From the NCBI GenBank assembly GCA_022764045.1, contig JALERU010000049.1:43802-107801 (forward strand): a stretch of DNA of 64,000 nucleotides, written 5' to 3'. Numbering within the stretch: position 1 is the first letter of the stretch; the number at the start of each line of letters is the position of its first letter. Below, piece after piece: positions 56,272 to 64,000 of the stretch. The notes under the pieces were generated by a model. It was not told the DNA's origin. It made no database searches and was given only the letters and a program-made list of their open reading frames with translations. The position numbers were made by a program, and so were the translations under genes. The stretch is from Clostridiales bacterium (GTDB lineage: Bacteria; Bacillota; Clostridia; Oscillospirales; Oscillospiraceae).

Positions 56272-56915
56272 AACTGACCCAGGACTTTTACAACCGGGAC
56301 ACCCGCCTGGTGGCCCGGGAGCTTTTGGGCAAGTATCTGGTGCGGGTGCAGGAGGGCGTCCCCCTAGCGGTACGCATCTGCGAGACGGAAGCCTACATCG
56401 GCCGGATGGACAAGGCCTGCCACGCCTACAACTACCGGCGGACCCAGCGGACGGAAACCCTGTTCGCCCCGCCGGGCACCGCGTATATTTACTTAATCTA
56501 TGGTATGTATCACTGCCTGAACTTTGTCACCGAGCCGGAGGGAGAACCCTGCGCCGTCCTCATCCGGGGCGGGCAGGCCCGGGGAAATCTGTCTCTGCTC
56601 ACTCGCAGCCGGTACGGGAAACCGCCGGAGCAGCTCACCGCCTACCAGAAGAAAAACTTTCTCAACGGGCCGGGAAAGCTCTGCAAGGCCCTGGCCCTGA
56701 CCCGGGCGGAAAACGGCTGCTCCCTGCTGGGAGAGGAGCTGTTCGTCTGTGATGCCCTGGAGGACATCGGCCTGACCACGCCTGCGGAGGACAAGCTGCC
56801 TTTGGACATCCGCACCAGCTCGCGCATCGGCATTGACTACGCGGAGGAGGCGGTTCACTTCCCCTGGCGGTATTTTCTCCCGGAGACCGCCCTTCCAAAC
56901 AAAAAACGCAGATAA
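56268..56915 (+). CDS. 3-methyladenine DNA glycosylase (AAG/MPG family)
   Basis: 215 residues. Removes alkylated purines from DNA. The family motifs are LARELLGKYLVR, ETEAYIGRMDKACHAYNYRRTQRTE with the catalytic Glu, GTAYIYLIYGMYHCLNFVTE, AVLIRGG, and LNGPGKLCKALALTR. SSRIGIDYAEEA ends it as usual. It is translationally coupled (ATGA) to the phosphopantetheinyl transferase, with no obvious functional tie. Confidence 0.94.
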   Translation: MKLTQDFYNRDTRLVARELLGKYLVRVQEGVPLAVRICETEAYIGRMDKACHAYNYRRTQRTETLFAPPGTAYIYLIYGMYHCLNFVTEPEGEPCAVLIRGGQARGNLSLLTRSRYGKPPEQLTAYQKKNFLNGPGKLCKALALTRAENGCSLLGEELFVCDALEDIGLTTPAEDKLPLDIRTSSRIGIDYAEEAVHFPWRYFLPETALPNKKRR

Positions 56916-56917
56916 AG

Positions 56918-56959
56918 AAACGCCGGCGGCTTTGCTCTTTCGCAAGGCCGCCGGCGTTT
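56918..56959. terminator. Bidirectional terminator
   Basis: 13-bp stem AAACGCCGGCGGC (56918-56930) with 56947-56959. It serves the glycosylase gene on the plus strand and the sigma-factor fragment on the minus strand. Confidence 0.75.
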
Positions 56960-56975
56960 GCCCTTTTCCGGGGGG

Positions 56976-57050
56976 TTATCCATTGGGCTGCTCCATTCCT
57001 TCCCGCAGCTTTTCCAGCGCCTTTTTCTCCAGGCGAGATACTTCCCGCCG
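56976..57050 (-). pseudogene. C-terminal fragment of a sporulation-type sigma-70 factor (SigK/SigE-like)
   Basis: In the minus-strand frame ending at the TAA at 56976-56978, the 24 residues before the stop read RREVSRLEKKALEKLREGME and then QPNG. The string SRLEKKALEKLR is the end of region 4.2 of SigK/SigE-class factors (usual form SRSYVSRIEKKAL). There is no start codon, promoter or N-terminal part; the frame upstream runs into the recombinase gene 23 bases away. It looks like the 3' end of a sigma gene split by insertion, with the recombinase at the junction, as in the sigK skin arrangement. The join could be within 57040-57072. Confidence 0.7.
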
Positions 57051-57072
57051 CGGGTATTGTAAGCGTCCGTTC

Positions 57073-58650
57073 CTAAAAATTCGCTTCCTGTTCCCGGAAG
57101 CGGAATTTGAGGATAATCTGTTTGTCTTTGGTCAACTCGATTCGTTCTATAAGCGTGACCAGAAATTCCCGGCTGGTGCAGGCGCTGCCGATGAATTGCT
57201 GAACCAGAAGGTCTGCTGCATCCACTTCCTTCGCAGGGGAGACCCTTCGGCGTTCTAACTCCGCGCATTTTTCCTCCAGCCCATTGCGCTCCAGCTGGAC
57301 GCTTCGGTAAATACGCGCAAAATCCGCTTCAGCCAGCAGGCCGCTCAGGCGGTCCCTGTACATCTGGTCCAGGTTGGCGGTCAAGCGGTCAATCCTGCTT
57401 TGGATTGCCTGGATCTCCCGCTCCGATGGATTCTCTTTCCGGGCCTGCTCCACCGCTTCCCGGGCGATGGGAAGCAGATGGGCAGGATTCAGGCAGGCTT
57501 CGCAGACCTCCTGCACCCTGGATAGAACAGCGTCGGTGACGGTTTTCTCCTTGATGGTGTGGCTGGTGCACGCCCCTGCCTTGGTGAACCGCTGATAGGT
57601 GCGGCAGACGAAATACAGCACATCCTCCCCAGCGGCGTTTTTGCGGTTGAGCACCCCCAGGGGACGGCCGCACTCGCGGCAGAAGATCAGGCCCTTCAGC
57701 AAGAAATCATAGGTCCGGCTCCGGGTGTGCCGGCGGCTGCTCACCAGCAGGCCGACTTGCTGGAAGGTCTCCTTGTCAACCAGCGGCTGGTGGGTACCCT
57801 CCACCACCACCCAGTTTTCCCGGGGCTGCTTCCGGCACTTCTTGGATTTGTAGCTGATCTTCACGCTGCGGCCCTGGACCATGTTTCCAATGTAGGTTTC
57901 GTTCTGCAGCAGCTCGGAGATCCGCTCGCTGGACCACAGCCCAGTGTAAGGACCGGGATGGGCAACCGGCAAACCCGCATAGGCGGCCGGGGTTGGAACC
58001 CCTTCCGCGTTCAGCCGGGCCGCGATCTGGCGGCAGCTCATGCCCTCCAGGGCCAGGGCGAAAATTCGGCGGACCGTTGGGGCTGCCCCCTCGTCGATGA
58101 CGATTTTGTTCTTCTCCGTGGGGTGCATTTTGTAGCCATAGACCGGCTTGCCGCCGATGAACTGGCCTTTCCGCTGCTTATCCCCCTTGACGCTCCTGAT
58201 CTTCTTGGAGATGTCCTTGGCGTACATGTCGTTCATAATGGCCCGGAAGGGGGTGATGTCGTTGGCGGTGGACTCAACGCCTGTGTCAATGCCGTCCAGC
58301 AGGGAGATGTATCGCACCCCCTTTTCCGGAAAGTACCGCTCCATGTAGTGGCCGGTCATGATGTAGTCACGGCCCAGGCGGGAGAGGTCCTTGGTGATGA
58401 CCAGGTTCACCTTCCCCGCCTCAATGTCCCCGATCATCCGCTGAAAGGCCGGGCGGTCGAAGCTGGTGCCGCTCCAGCCGTCGTCCACATAGGTATCGTA
58501 CACGGAAAGTCCCTGCTGCTGGACAAATTCGTTCAGCAGGGACTGCTGGTTGGTGACGCTCTGGGAGGGGCCTTCGTTTTCGTCCTCCTTCGACAATCGG
58601 ATGTACAGCGCCGCCCGGTACGCCCCGGGGTTTTCTATTTCAAAGTACAT
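57073..58650 (-). CDS. Large serine recombinase (site-specific)
   Basis: 525 residues. The N-terminal resolvase domain has the nucleophile Ser20 in YIRLSKEDE, and KDLSRLGRDYIMTGHYME with catalytic arginines. The recombinase domain follows (GGKPVYGYKMHPTEKNK, EGMSCRQIAARLN), then a zinc ribbon (FCRECGRPL, CRTYQRFTKAGACTSH) and a coiled coil at about 395-460, all needed for integration/excision. Length and layout match TnpX/SpoIVCA-type enzymes. Start ATG 58650 follows GGAGAGCAGGA and overlaps the 56-residue gene by 16 bases. It is directly upstream of the sigma fragment on the same strand. Confidence 0.93.
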   Translation of the reverse strand: MYFEIENPGAYRAALYIRLSKEDENEGPSQSVTNQQSLLNEFVQQQGLSVYDTYVDDGWSGTSFDRPAFQRMIGDIEAGKVNLVITKDLSRLGRDYIMTGHYMERYFPEKGVRYISLLDGIDTGVESTANDITPFRAIMNDMYAKDISKKIRSVKGDKQRKGQFIGGKPVYGYKMHPTEKNKIVIDEGAAPTVRRIFALALEGMSCRQIAARLNAEGVPTPAAYAGLPVAHPGPYTGLWSSERISELLQNETYIGNMVQGRSVKISYKSKKCRKQPRENWVVVEGTHQPLVDKETFQQVGLLVSSRRHTRSRTYDFLLKGLIFCRECGRPLGVLNRKNAAGEDVLYFVCRTYQRFTKAGACTSHTIKEKTVTDAVLSRVQEVCEACLNPAHLLPIAREAVEQARKENPSEREIQAIQSRIDRLTANLDQMYRDRLSGLLAEADFARIYRSVQLERNGLEEKCAELERRRVSPAKEVDAADLLVQQFIGSACTSREFLVTLIERIELTKDKQIILKFRFREQEANF

Positions 58651-58805
58651 TCCTGCTCTCCGGAAAAGGGCGGCCATTCCCCAAGAGTTTCATGCATGGC
58701 AAGCATGCGGGCCAGATAGAGCCGGAAGGACGCCTGGATGAGGGTTTCCAGGCTCTCCTCCACTTCGGCATACACACAGTGCACGGTTGGCAGTTCCTTT
58801 TTCAT
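58635..58805 (-). CDS. 56-residue protein upstream of the recombinase
   Basis: A clear small gene: AAGGAGG eight bases before the ATG at 58805, and its end overlaps the recombinase start. The peptide starts M-K-K-E-L-P-T-V-H-C and contains EVEESLETLIQASFRLYLARML, probably a helix. No known family. Its overlap with the recombinase suggests a role in directing or limiting recombination, for example as a directionality or expression factor. Confidence 0.7.
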   Translation of the reverse strand: MKKELPTVHCVYAEVEESLETLIQASFRLYLARMLAMHETLGEWPPFSGEQECTLK

Positions 58806-58983
58806 ACGCGCTACCTCCTTGATGCATCCTATGAAAAAGCATCCTGCATCTTGCCTGTACCATGAACCGCCGTTTGTGTAAATTTTTTATAAATTCTCCC
58901 CGAAAATCTTGCGCTGTTTTTTTAGCGGGAGTAAAATTCCGGTATACTTATACAGAGACACAACAGTGACAGCGGAGAACAGC

Positions 58984-59685
58984 ATGAGCTACATTACCTT
59001 TGAACAAGTAAAAAAGACCTATCAGATGGGAGAAGTGACCATCCATGCCGTGGACGGAGTGGACTTCTCCATTGAAAAAGGAGAATTTGCCATCATCGTG
59101 GGGCCCTCCGGCGCAGGCAAGACCACGGTGCTCAACATGCTGGGGGGCATGGACGCCTGCTCCGGGGGCACCATTATGGTGGACGGCACCCGGGTCAGCG
59201 ACTTTAACGCCAGGCAGCTCACCGGCTACCGCCGGCATGACATCGGCTTTGTCTTTCAGTTCTACAACTTGGTGCAGAACCTGACCGCCCTGGAAAACGT
59301 GGAGCTGGCCGCCCAGATCTGCGACGACCCCCTGGACGCCCGGAAGGTGCTCAAACAGGTGGGGCTGGGCCACCGGCTGAACAACTTCCCGGCCCAGCTC
59401 TCCGGCGGCGAGCAGCAGCGGGTGGCCATCGCCCGGGCCCTGGCCAAGAACCCGAAGCTGCTGCTGTGCGACGAGCCCACCGGCGCCCTGGACTATGTGA
59501 CCGGCAAGCAGATTTTAAAGCTGCTCCAGGACACCTGCCGGCAGGAGGGCATGACCGTGGTGGTCATCACCCACAACACTGCCCTGACCCCCATGGCGGA
59601 CCGGGTCATCCACATCAAGAGCGGAAAGGTTGAGAGCACACAGCTCAACAGGCATCCCACGCCGGTGGAGGAAATCGAATGGTGA
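58984..59685 (+). CDS. ABC transporter ATPase (MacB/LolD type)
   Basis: 233 residues. Walker [11 protein letters not shown]-loop in [18 protein letters not shown], signature [15 protein letters not shown], Walker [13 protein letters not shown] and switch His in VVITHN. The LNMLGGMD and NLTALENVE stretches are typical of ATPases working with FtsX-like permeases, and such a permease follows with a 7-base overlap. An in-frame start 75 bases upstream lacks a ribosome site and lies over the likely promoter region (TATACT near 58943). Confidence 0.95.
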   Translation: MSYITFEQVKKTYQMGEVTIHAVDGVDFSIEKGEFAIIVGPSGAGKTTVLNMLGGMDACSGGTIMVDGTRVSDFNARQLTGYRRHDIGFVFQFYNLVQNLTALENVELAAQICDDPLDARKVLKQVGLGHRLNNFPAQLSGGEQQRVAIARALAKNPKLLLCDEPTGALDYVTGKQILKLLQDTCRQEGMTVVVITHNTALTPMADRVIHIKSGKVESTQLNRHPTPVEEIEW

Positions 59686-62600
59686 AGCGGAAAAATCGCC
59701 TGACCACCGACGCAGTCCGGGAGGTCAAAAATACCTTCAGCCGGTTTTTGTCCATTCTGGTGCTGTCCGCCCTGGCGGTGGCCTTTCTCTCCGGCCTGCG
59801 GGCCACGGCCCCTGACATGAAATACACCGCGGACAATTACTTCGACCGCACCCACATGATGGACGGCTACGCCATCTCCACCCTGGGCATCACCGACGAG
59901 GATCTGGAAGCCCTGGCTGCGGCGGAGGGCGTGGAGGCGGTGGAAGGGGTGCGCACGGTGGACGTAACCGCCACCGACCGCATCGTCAGCATCCGCTCCA
60001 TACCGGAGAAGCTGAACCTGCTGGAGGTGGAGAAGGGCCGCCTGCCCCAGACGGCAGACGAGTGCGTCACCGACCATCTCCTTCTGGCCGAGCTGGGGCT
60101 GGAGATCGGCGACACCCTCACCGTCACCCTGGAGGAGGACGACGAGGACGCCCTGGCCCGCACCGCCTACACTGTGGTGGGTACCGTCATCTGTCCCCTG
60201 TACGCGGGCACCGACCGGGGCACCACCTCCCTGGGAGACGGCTCCCTGGACGGCATTGTGTTCGTGCCGGCGGAAAACTTTACAGCAGATTACTACTCCA
60301 TCGCCTATCTGACCGGCACCGGTCTGGCAACCATGGACAGCTACAGCGACAAGTACGACGACGCGGCGGAGGCCCTGCTGGACCAGCTGGAATCCCTGGG
60401 GGATCAGCGGGCTCAGCTGCGCTATGACCAGGTGGTGGGCGACGCCCAAGTGGAGCTGGATGACGCTCAGGCAGAGCTGGACGATGCCCGGACCGAGGCG
60501 GAAACCCAGCTGGCGGACGCCCAGGCAGAGCTGAAGGACGCCCGGGCCCAGCTGGACAAGGGCTGGCGGGACTACAAAAACGGCCAGACCACCCTGACCC
60601 AGGAGATAAACAGCGGCCGCGCGGAGCTGAGCAGCGCAGCCCAAACCCTGAACAACGCCCAGGCGGACTATGACGCCGGCCTGGCTCAGTATAACGACGG
60701 TCTGGTCCAGTACAACGCCGGGCTGGAAGAGTATGAGGCGGGGCTTGCTCAGTATGAGCAGAGCGCCGCGCCTCTGGAGGCCCAGCAGGCGGAGCTGGAC
60801 GAAGCCTACGCTCAGTACGAGGCCGCCTTAGCCCCATATGTGGGCACCCCCTATTACGACGAAGTTTTGGCCCAGATGGCACCCCAGAAGGCACAGTTGG
60901 ACGAGGCCCAGGCACAGCTGGACGCCGGCCGCCAGCAGCTAAATGAGAGCAAGGCTCAGCTGGACGCCGCAAAAGCGGAACTGGACGCCTCCAAGGCAGA
61001 GCTGGATGAGGTCCGGGCCCAGCTGGACGAGGCCCAGGCCTCCATCACCAGCGGCTGGGCAGACTACAACAGCGGCACCGCCAAGCTGAACAAAGCCGAA
61101 AAAGAGGGCCGCGCGGAGCTGGCAAGCGCCCTGTCTGAGCTCCAGCAGGGCGAGGTAGACTACACCAGCGGCCAAGCGGACTACCAGGAGGGCAAGGCAG
61201 AGGCAGATCAGGAGATCGCCGACGCTCAGGCCAAGCTGGACGACGCCCGGGCTCAGGTGGACGAAATCGACGAATGTGAGTGGTATGTGCTGGGCCGCAG
61301 CACGAACAGCGGCTTTGTGGGCTACTCCCAGGACTCGGACCGGGTGAGCAACCTGGCCAGTATCTTCCCTGTCATCTTCTTCCTGGTGGCGGCCCTGGCC
61401 TGTCTCACCACCATGACCCGCATGGTGGAGGAGCAGCGCACCCAGATCGGCGCACTGAAGGCCCTGGGCTTTTCCCGGCTGGCCATCTCCAAAAAATATC
61501 TGGGCTACGCCTTTTTCGCCAGTCTCAGCGGCGGTCTTCTGGGCCTGATCGTGGGCTGCACCCTCATCCCCATGGTGATCGCCAACGCCTTCCGCATCAT
61601 GTATGACATCCCCGGCCTGGAGCTGAAGCCTCAACCGGGACTGTGCGTGGCGGCGGTGGCGGCGGCAGTGCTGTGCACCACCGGGGCTGCCCTGTGGGCC
61701 TGCCTGTCTACCCTGATGGACACCCCAGCCAACCTGATGCGCCCCAAGGCTCCCAAGGCGGGCCGCCGGGTATTTCTGGAGCATATTAGGCCCCTCTGGA
61801 GCCGCCTGTCCTTCACCTGGAAGGTGACCATGCGCAACCTGTTCCGCTACCAGAAGCGGTTCTGGATGACCGTCATCGGCATCGGCGGCTGCACGGCCCT
61901 GATCGTCACCGGCTTCGGCCTTCACGACTCCATCTTCGCCATTCTGGATAAGCAGTTTGACGAGGTGTCGGTCTACGACGCCACCGTGGGGCTGGACGCC
62001 CACATCACCGACGAGGAAATGGACAAGGTGACCTTCTATTTGGACAGCAATGAGAACGTAGACCGCTGGCTGTCCTGCCGTCAAATCACGGCAGACGCCT
62101 CCGCCGGGGATCTGACCAACACCGCGTATATCTTCGCCGTGGAGGATCAGGAGGCCTTCCGCCAGCTCATTGACCTGCGGGAGCGCAAGAGCGGCAACCA
62201 TATAGAGATTTCCTCTGACGGCGTGGTCATCACGGAGAAGCTGTCCGAGCTGCTGGATCTGCAGGTGGGAGACACCATCACCCTGGAAGGAGACCGGCGG
62301 GTGGACGCCACCGTTATCGCCATTGCGGAAAACTATGTCCACCACTATGTGTATATGACGGAGGACTTCTACGAGGCGCTGTTCCGGGAGCCGGCGGAGG
62401 AAAACGTGATCCTGCTGGCCTACGGGGACGGGGTGGATGCCGGGGCTCAGGACAACACCTCGGTGGCTCTTATGAAACTGGACGGGGTCAGCTCCTACTC
62501 CAACATCGGCACCATCCGGGAGTCCTTTACCGACAGCATGAGCGCCATTGACTACGCAGTGATTATCATCATCGCGGCGGCGGCGGCGCTGGCCTTTGTG

Positions 62601-62948
62601 GTGCTGTATAACCTGACCAACATCAACATCACCGAGCGGGTGCGGGAGCTGGCAACCCTGAAGGTGCTGGGCTTCTACGACCGGGAGATTTCCGCCTATG
62701 TCTACCGGGAGAACATCTTCCTGACCATCTTCGGCATCCTCCTGGGCCTGGTGATGGGCCGGTTCCTCCACGCCTGGCTGGTGCTGACGGTGGAGATCGA
62801 CATGGTGATGTTCGGCCGCACCGCGCCGGCTTACGCCTACCTGCTGGCGGCGGCCCTCACCGCGCTGTTCTCCGTGATCGTCAACGTGGCGGCCCACTTC
62901 CGCCTGAAGAAGGTGGACATGGTGGAGAGCCTCAAGACAACAGAATAA
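59679..62948 (+). CDS. FtsX-like ABC permease with long coiled-coil extracellular domain
   Basis: 1089 residues. A first membrane helix (about 20-40) leads to a periplasmic-type domain, then residues about 250-530 form a long alpha-helical coil built of repeated A-Q-A-E-L-D-x-A units. Three membrane helices follow at about 560-680 (first FtsX domain, MVEEQRTQIGALKALGFS), a second extracellular domain, and a last FtsX domain at about 965-1089 (VRELATLKVLGFYDREIS). Efflux or cell-envelope mechanotransmission is likely. The coil resembles the hairpin domains that reach cell-wall partners, but is unusually long and repetitive. Confidence 0.92.
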   Translation: MVKRKNRLTTDAVREVKNTFSRFLSILVLSALAVAFLSGLRATAPDMKYTADNYFDRTHMMDGYAISTLGITDEDLEALAAAEGVEAVEGVRTVDVTATDRIVSIRSIPEKLNLLEVEKGRLPQTADECVTDHLLLAELGLEIGDTLTVTLEEDDEDALARTAYTVVGTVICPLYAGTDRGTTSLGDGSLDGIVFVPAENFTADYYSIAYLTGTGLATMDSYSDKYDDAAEALLDQLESLGDQRAQLRYDQVVGDAQVELDDAQAELDDARTEAETQLADAQAELKDARAQLDKGWRDYKNGQTTLTQEINSGRAELSSAAQTLNNAQADYDAGLAQYNDGLVQYNAGLEEYEAGLAQYEQSAAPLEAQQAELDEAYAQYEAALAPYVGTPYYDEVLAQMAPQKAQLDEAQAQLDAGRQQLNESKAQLDAAKAELDASKAELDEVRAQLDEAQASITSGWADYNSGTAKLNKAEKEGRAELASALSELQQGEVDYTSGQADYQEGKAEADQEIADAQAKLDDARAQVDEIDECEWYVLGRSTNSGFVGYSQDSDRVSNLASIFPVIFFLVAALACLTTMTRMVEEQRTQIGALKALGFSRLAISKKYLGYAFFASLSGGLLGLIVGCTLIPMVIANAFRIMYDIPGLELKPQPGLCVAAVAAAVLCTTGAALWACLSTLMDTPANLMRPKAPKAGRRVFLEHIRPLWSRLSFTWKVTMRNLFRYQKRFWMTVIGIGGCTALIVTGFGLHDSIFAILDKQFDEVSVYDATVGLDAHITDEEMDKVTFYLDSNENVDRWLSCRQITADASAGDLTNTAYIFAVEDQEAFRQLIDLRERKSGNHIEISSDGVVITEKLSELLDLQVGDTITLEGDRRVDATVIAIAENYVHHYVYMTEDFYEALFREPAEENVILLAYGDGVDAGAQDNTSVALMKLDGVSSYSNIGTIRESFTDSMSAIDYAVIIIIAAAAALAFVVLYNLTNINITERVRELATLKVLGFYDREISAYVYRENIFLTIFGILLGLVMGRFLHAWLVLTVEIDMVMFGRTAPAYAYLLAAALTALFSVIVNVAAHFRLKKVDMVESLKTTE

Positions 62949-62957
62949 CCCGGACAT

Positions 62958-63010
62958 AAAAAACGCCCGGAACGTCTTAAACCACAAGACGTTCCGGGCC
63001 TTTGTTTTTT
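62958..63010. terminator. Bidirectional terminator
   Basis: 14-bp perfect stem GCCCGGAACGTCTT (62965-62978) with 62986-62999; T6 on the plus side and A6 on the left. Separates convergent permease genes. Confidence 0.92.
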
Positions 63011-63011
63011 C

Positions 63012-64000
63012 TTACAGGGCCTCAAAGATTTCCGCGCCCCTGGTCCGAATCCACCGCAGAAGAAGGGCCGACAGGACTGCCAGCAGCACAGCGGCGCAGA
63101 GCAGGTAGGTCAGAGGGCCCAGGAGCCTTGCCACCAGATAGTACAGCCCCGCCAGGGCCGCAACCAGCACCCAGCCGCCGAACAGGGCGATCATCACGCC
63201 CATGCTCTGCTTGATGGGAATGATCTCGCTGGTCCAGTTCAGGTTGGGCATGTTCAGGTTGAGAAACAGCCCGAAAGCCGCCGTCAGCACCACAAAGGCC
63301 GCCGCCGTCACCGGAATCAGGATGGCAAAGCCCAGCGTCGGCTTCAGCACCCATTCCACAGCCGCCACCAGGACCAGCGTGGGCACCAGGGTGAGGATCA
63401 AGTGGAGCTTCAGCTTGGCCATCAGCACCTGCTCCCCGGACACCGGGAACACCTGCACCAGCCACAGGTTCTTCCCCTCCAGAGAAACCGACGGCGCGGA
63501 GATATCATTCATGGAGGCAAGCAGGCAAACCGCCCCCGCCGCAAGGAGGAAAACCAGCTCCGTCTGCCCGGCAAAGATGCCGGACACCATCTCCCGGAGC
63601 ATGGTCTGTTTCCACAGCAGCGCCACAGCGGAGGCCAGCATGATGACAATGCCCAGGCCGCAGTTGAGCATGTAGTTGGAGCTTCCCAGGAAGCGGCGCA
63701 GCTCCTTGTACAGCAGCGCCCGGCTCACCGGACGCACCGCCGCCCGCTTCTCCTTGTACTTCGTTTTGGCGGCGCCGCGGTTTGCCGTGGCAATCTTCAG
63801 AAAGCTCCGGGACAGCACCAAGTAGACGATGGCAAACACCACGGCGGCTATGGCCGTGAAAATCACCATGGAGAGCACGTTCCCTTCCGCCGCAAGGCCC
63901 ATGTGGTACAGGGGATAGAGGATGCTCCGGGCCTTGGCGCTGACCGCCTGGGGATTGGCAAGGATCGTCTGAAGGATGGTGTAGGCGTGCCCATAGCAAT
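63012..64000 (-). CDS. ABC-2 type export permease (partial, N-terminus outside window)
   Basis: The frame is open to the right edge (the codons before the internal ATG at 63902 read on as CYGHAYTILQTILANPQ), so this is the last 328 residues of a larger protein. About eight membrane helices, with long hydrophilic loops (AAKTKYKEKRAAVRPVSRALLYKELRRFLGS) and NDISAPSVSLEGKNLWLVQVFPVSGEQVLMAKL, a stretch typical of large clostridial ABC exporter permeases. Its ATPase is presumably encoded beyond the window. Part of the putative recombinase-bounded element. Confidence 0.75.
   Translation of the reverse strand, partial: CYGHAYTILQTILANPQAVSAKARSILYPLYHMGLAAEGNVLSMVIFTAIAAVVFAIVYLVLSRSFLKIATANRGAAKTKYKEKRAAVRPVSRALLYKELRRFLGSSNYMLNCGLGIVIMLASAVALLWKQTMLREMVSGIFAGQTELVFLLAAGAVCLLASMNDISAPSVSLEGKNLWLVQVFPVSGEQVLMAKLKLHLILTLVPTLVLVAAVEWVLKPTLGFAILIPVTAAAFVVLTAAFGLFLNLNMPNLNWTSEIIPIKQSMGVMIALFGGWVLVAALAGLYYLVARLLGPLTYLLCAAVLLAVLSALLLRWIRTRGAEIFEAL

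Noticed and set aside
57073..58650. The recombinase as evidence of a Tn4451-type transposon carrying resistance
   Set aside because: No resistance or transfer genes adjoin it in the window; the adjacent sigma-factor end gives a better explanation.
1..64000. CRISPR arrays, rRNA genes, transposase genes
   Set aside because: No regularly spaced direct repeats, no rRNA-like stretches and no IS transposase frames were seen; the only recombinase is the large serine recombinase at 57073-58650.

Overview
The window reads as a GC-rich, low-redundancy chromosome segment of an anaerobic, probably spore-forming gut-type Clostridium relative; the Oscillospiraceae (Flavonifractor / Intestinimonas / Oscillibacter type) are the best guess. 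This rests on strong AGGAGG ribosome sites, complete anaerobic (early cobalt insertion) B12 synthesis, [FeFe]-hydrogenase maturases, ferredoxin-linked indolepyruvate oxidation, large serine recombinase, sigma-factor fragment, VanZ and DUF6320-type genes. The genus is inference; no 16S gene is present.

Region 1 (1-20.9 kb, minus strand). After a partial shikimate kinase and a small membrane protein lies one roughly 19.6-kb operon of 21 tightly packed, often ATGA-overlapping genes for corrinoid uptake and cobalamin synthesis. Order of transcription: exported CbiK, a tandem-domain lipoprotein, BtuF-, BtuC- and BtuD-like transporter parts, CbiD, CbiF, CbiG, CbiH, CbiJ, CbiET, CbiA, CobT, CobU, CobS, a short second CobU-like protein, CobC, CbiB, CobD, CbiP, CbiC. 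It starts at a good sigma-A promoter (20811-20839) followed by a cobalamin riboswitch (20617-20771) and a textbook intrinsic terminator (20491-20518). CbiL is the one expected corrin-ring enzyme missing.

Region 2 (20.9-31.5 kb). Ordinary small units: an EamA transporter, VanZ protein, alpha/beta hydrolase diverging from a condensation-like acyltransferase plus a zinc-ribbon membrane protein, an EcsC protein with a U32-like partner, an Rrf2 regulator with three cysteines, an orphan LytTR response regulator, and an AT-richer islet with an RNHCP protein, a 200-bp run of hairpins and an unrecognised HTH protein.

Region 3 (31.6-38.7 kb). A seven-gene plus-strand cluster: membrane protein, zinc-ribbon TRAFAC-like GTPase, GAP1-N-like membrane protein, FHA protein, SEDS (FtsW/RodA) protein, class-B-like penicillin-binding protein with intact SxxK/SxN/KTG, and a small soluble protein. 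It looks like a GTPase-controlled cell-wall synthase module and is the least described system here. An HTH gene diverges from it across an inverted repeat.

Region 4 (38.7-46.7 kb). tRNA-fMet and tRNA-Leu(UAA), two very small genes, HydG-HydE-TM1266-like hydrogenase maturation genes with a structured leader, prfB lacking the usual programmed frameshift, a sodium:solute symporter, and a YozG-like XRE regulator with two matching palindromic operators and a membrane partner.

Region 5 (46.7-56.9 kb). Minus-strand acyl-CoA ligase, TrpR-like regulator and IorA/IorB (aromatic 2-oxoacid oxidation), M3 peptidase, P1 peptidase and MurC; then a 245-bp intergenic array of long perfect hairpins; then a plus-strand phosphopantetheinyl transferase and 3-methyladenine glycosylase.

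Region 6 (56.9-64 kb). The last about 25 codons of a sporulation-type sigma factor sit immediately downstream of a large serine recombinase on the same strand, the arrangement expected of a sigK-intervening (skin-like) element whose N-terminal sigma half would lie beyond the window. Inside that putative element are a MacB/LolD-type ATPase, a 1089-residue FtsX permease with a very long coiled coil, and a partial ABC-2 type permease.
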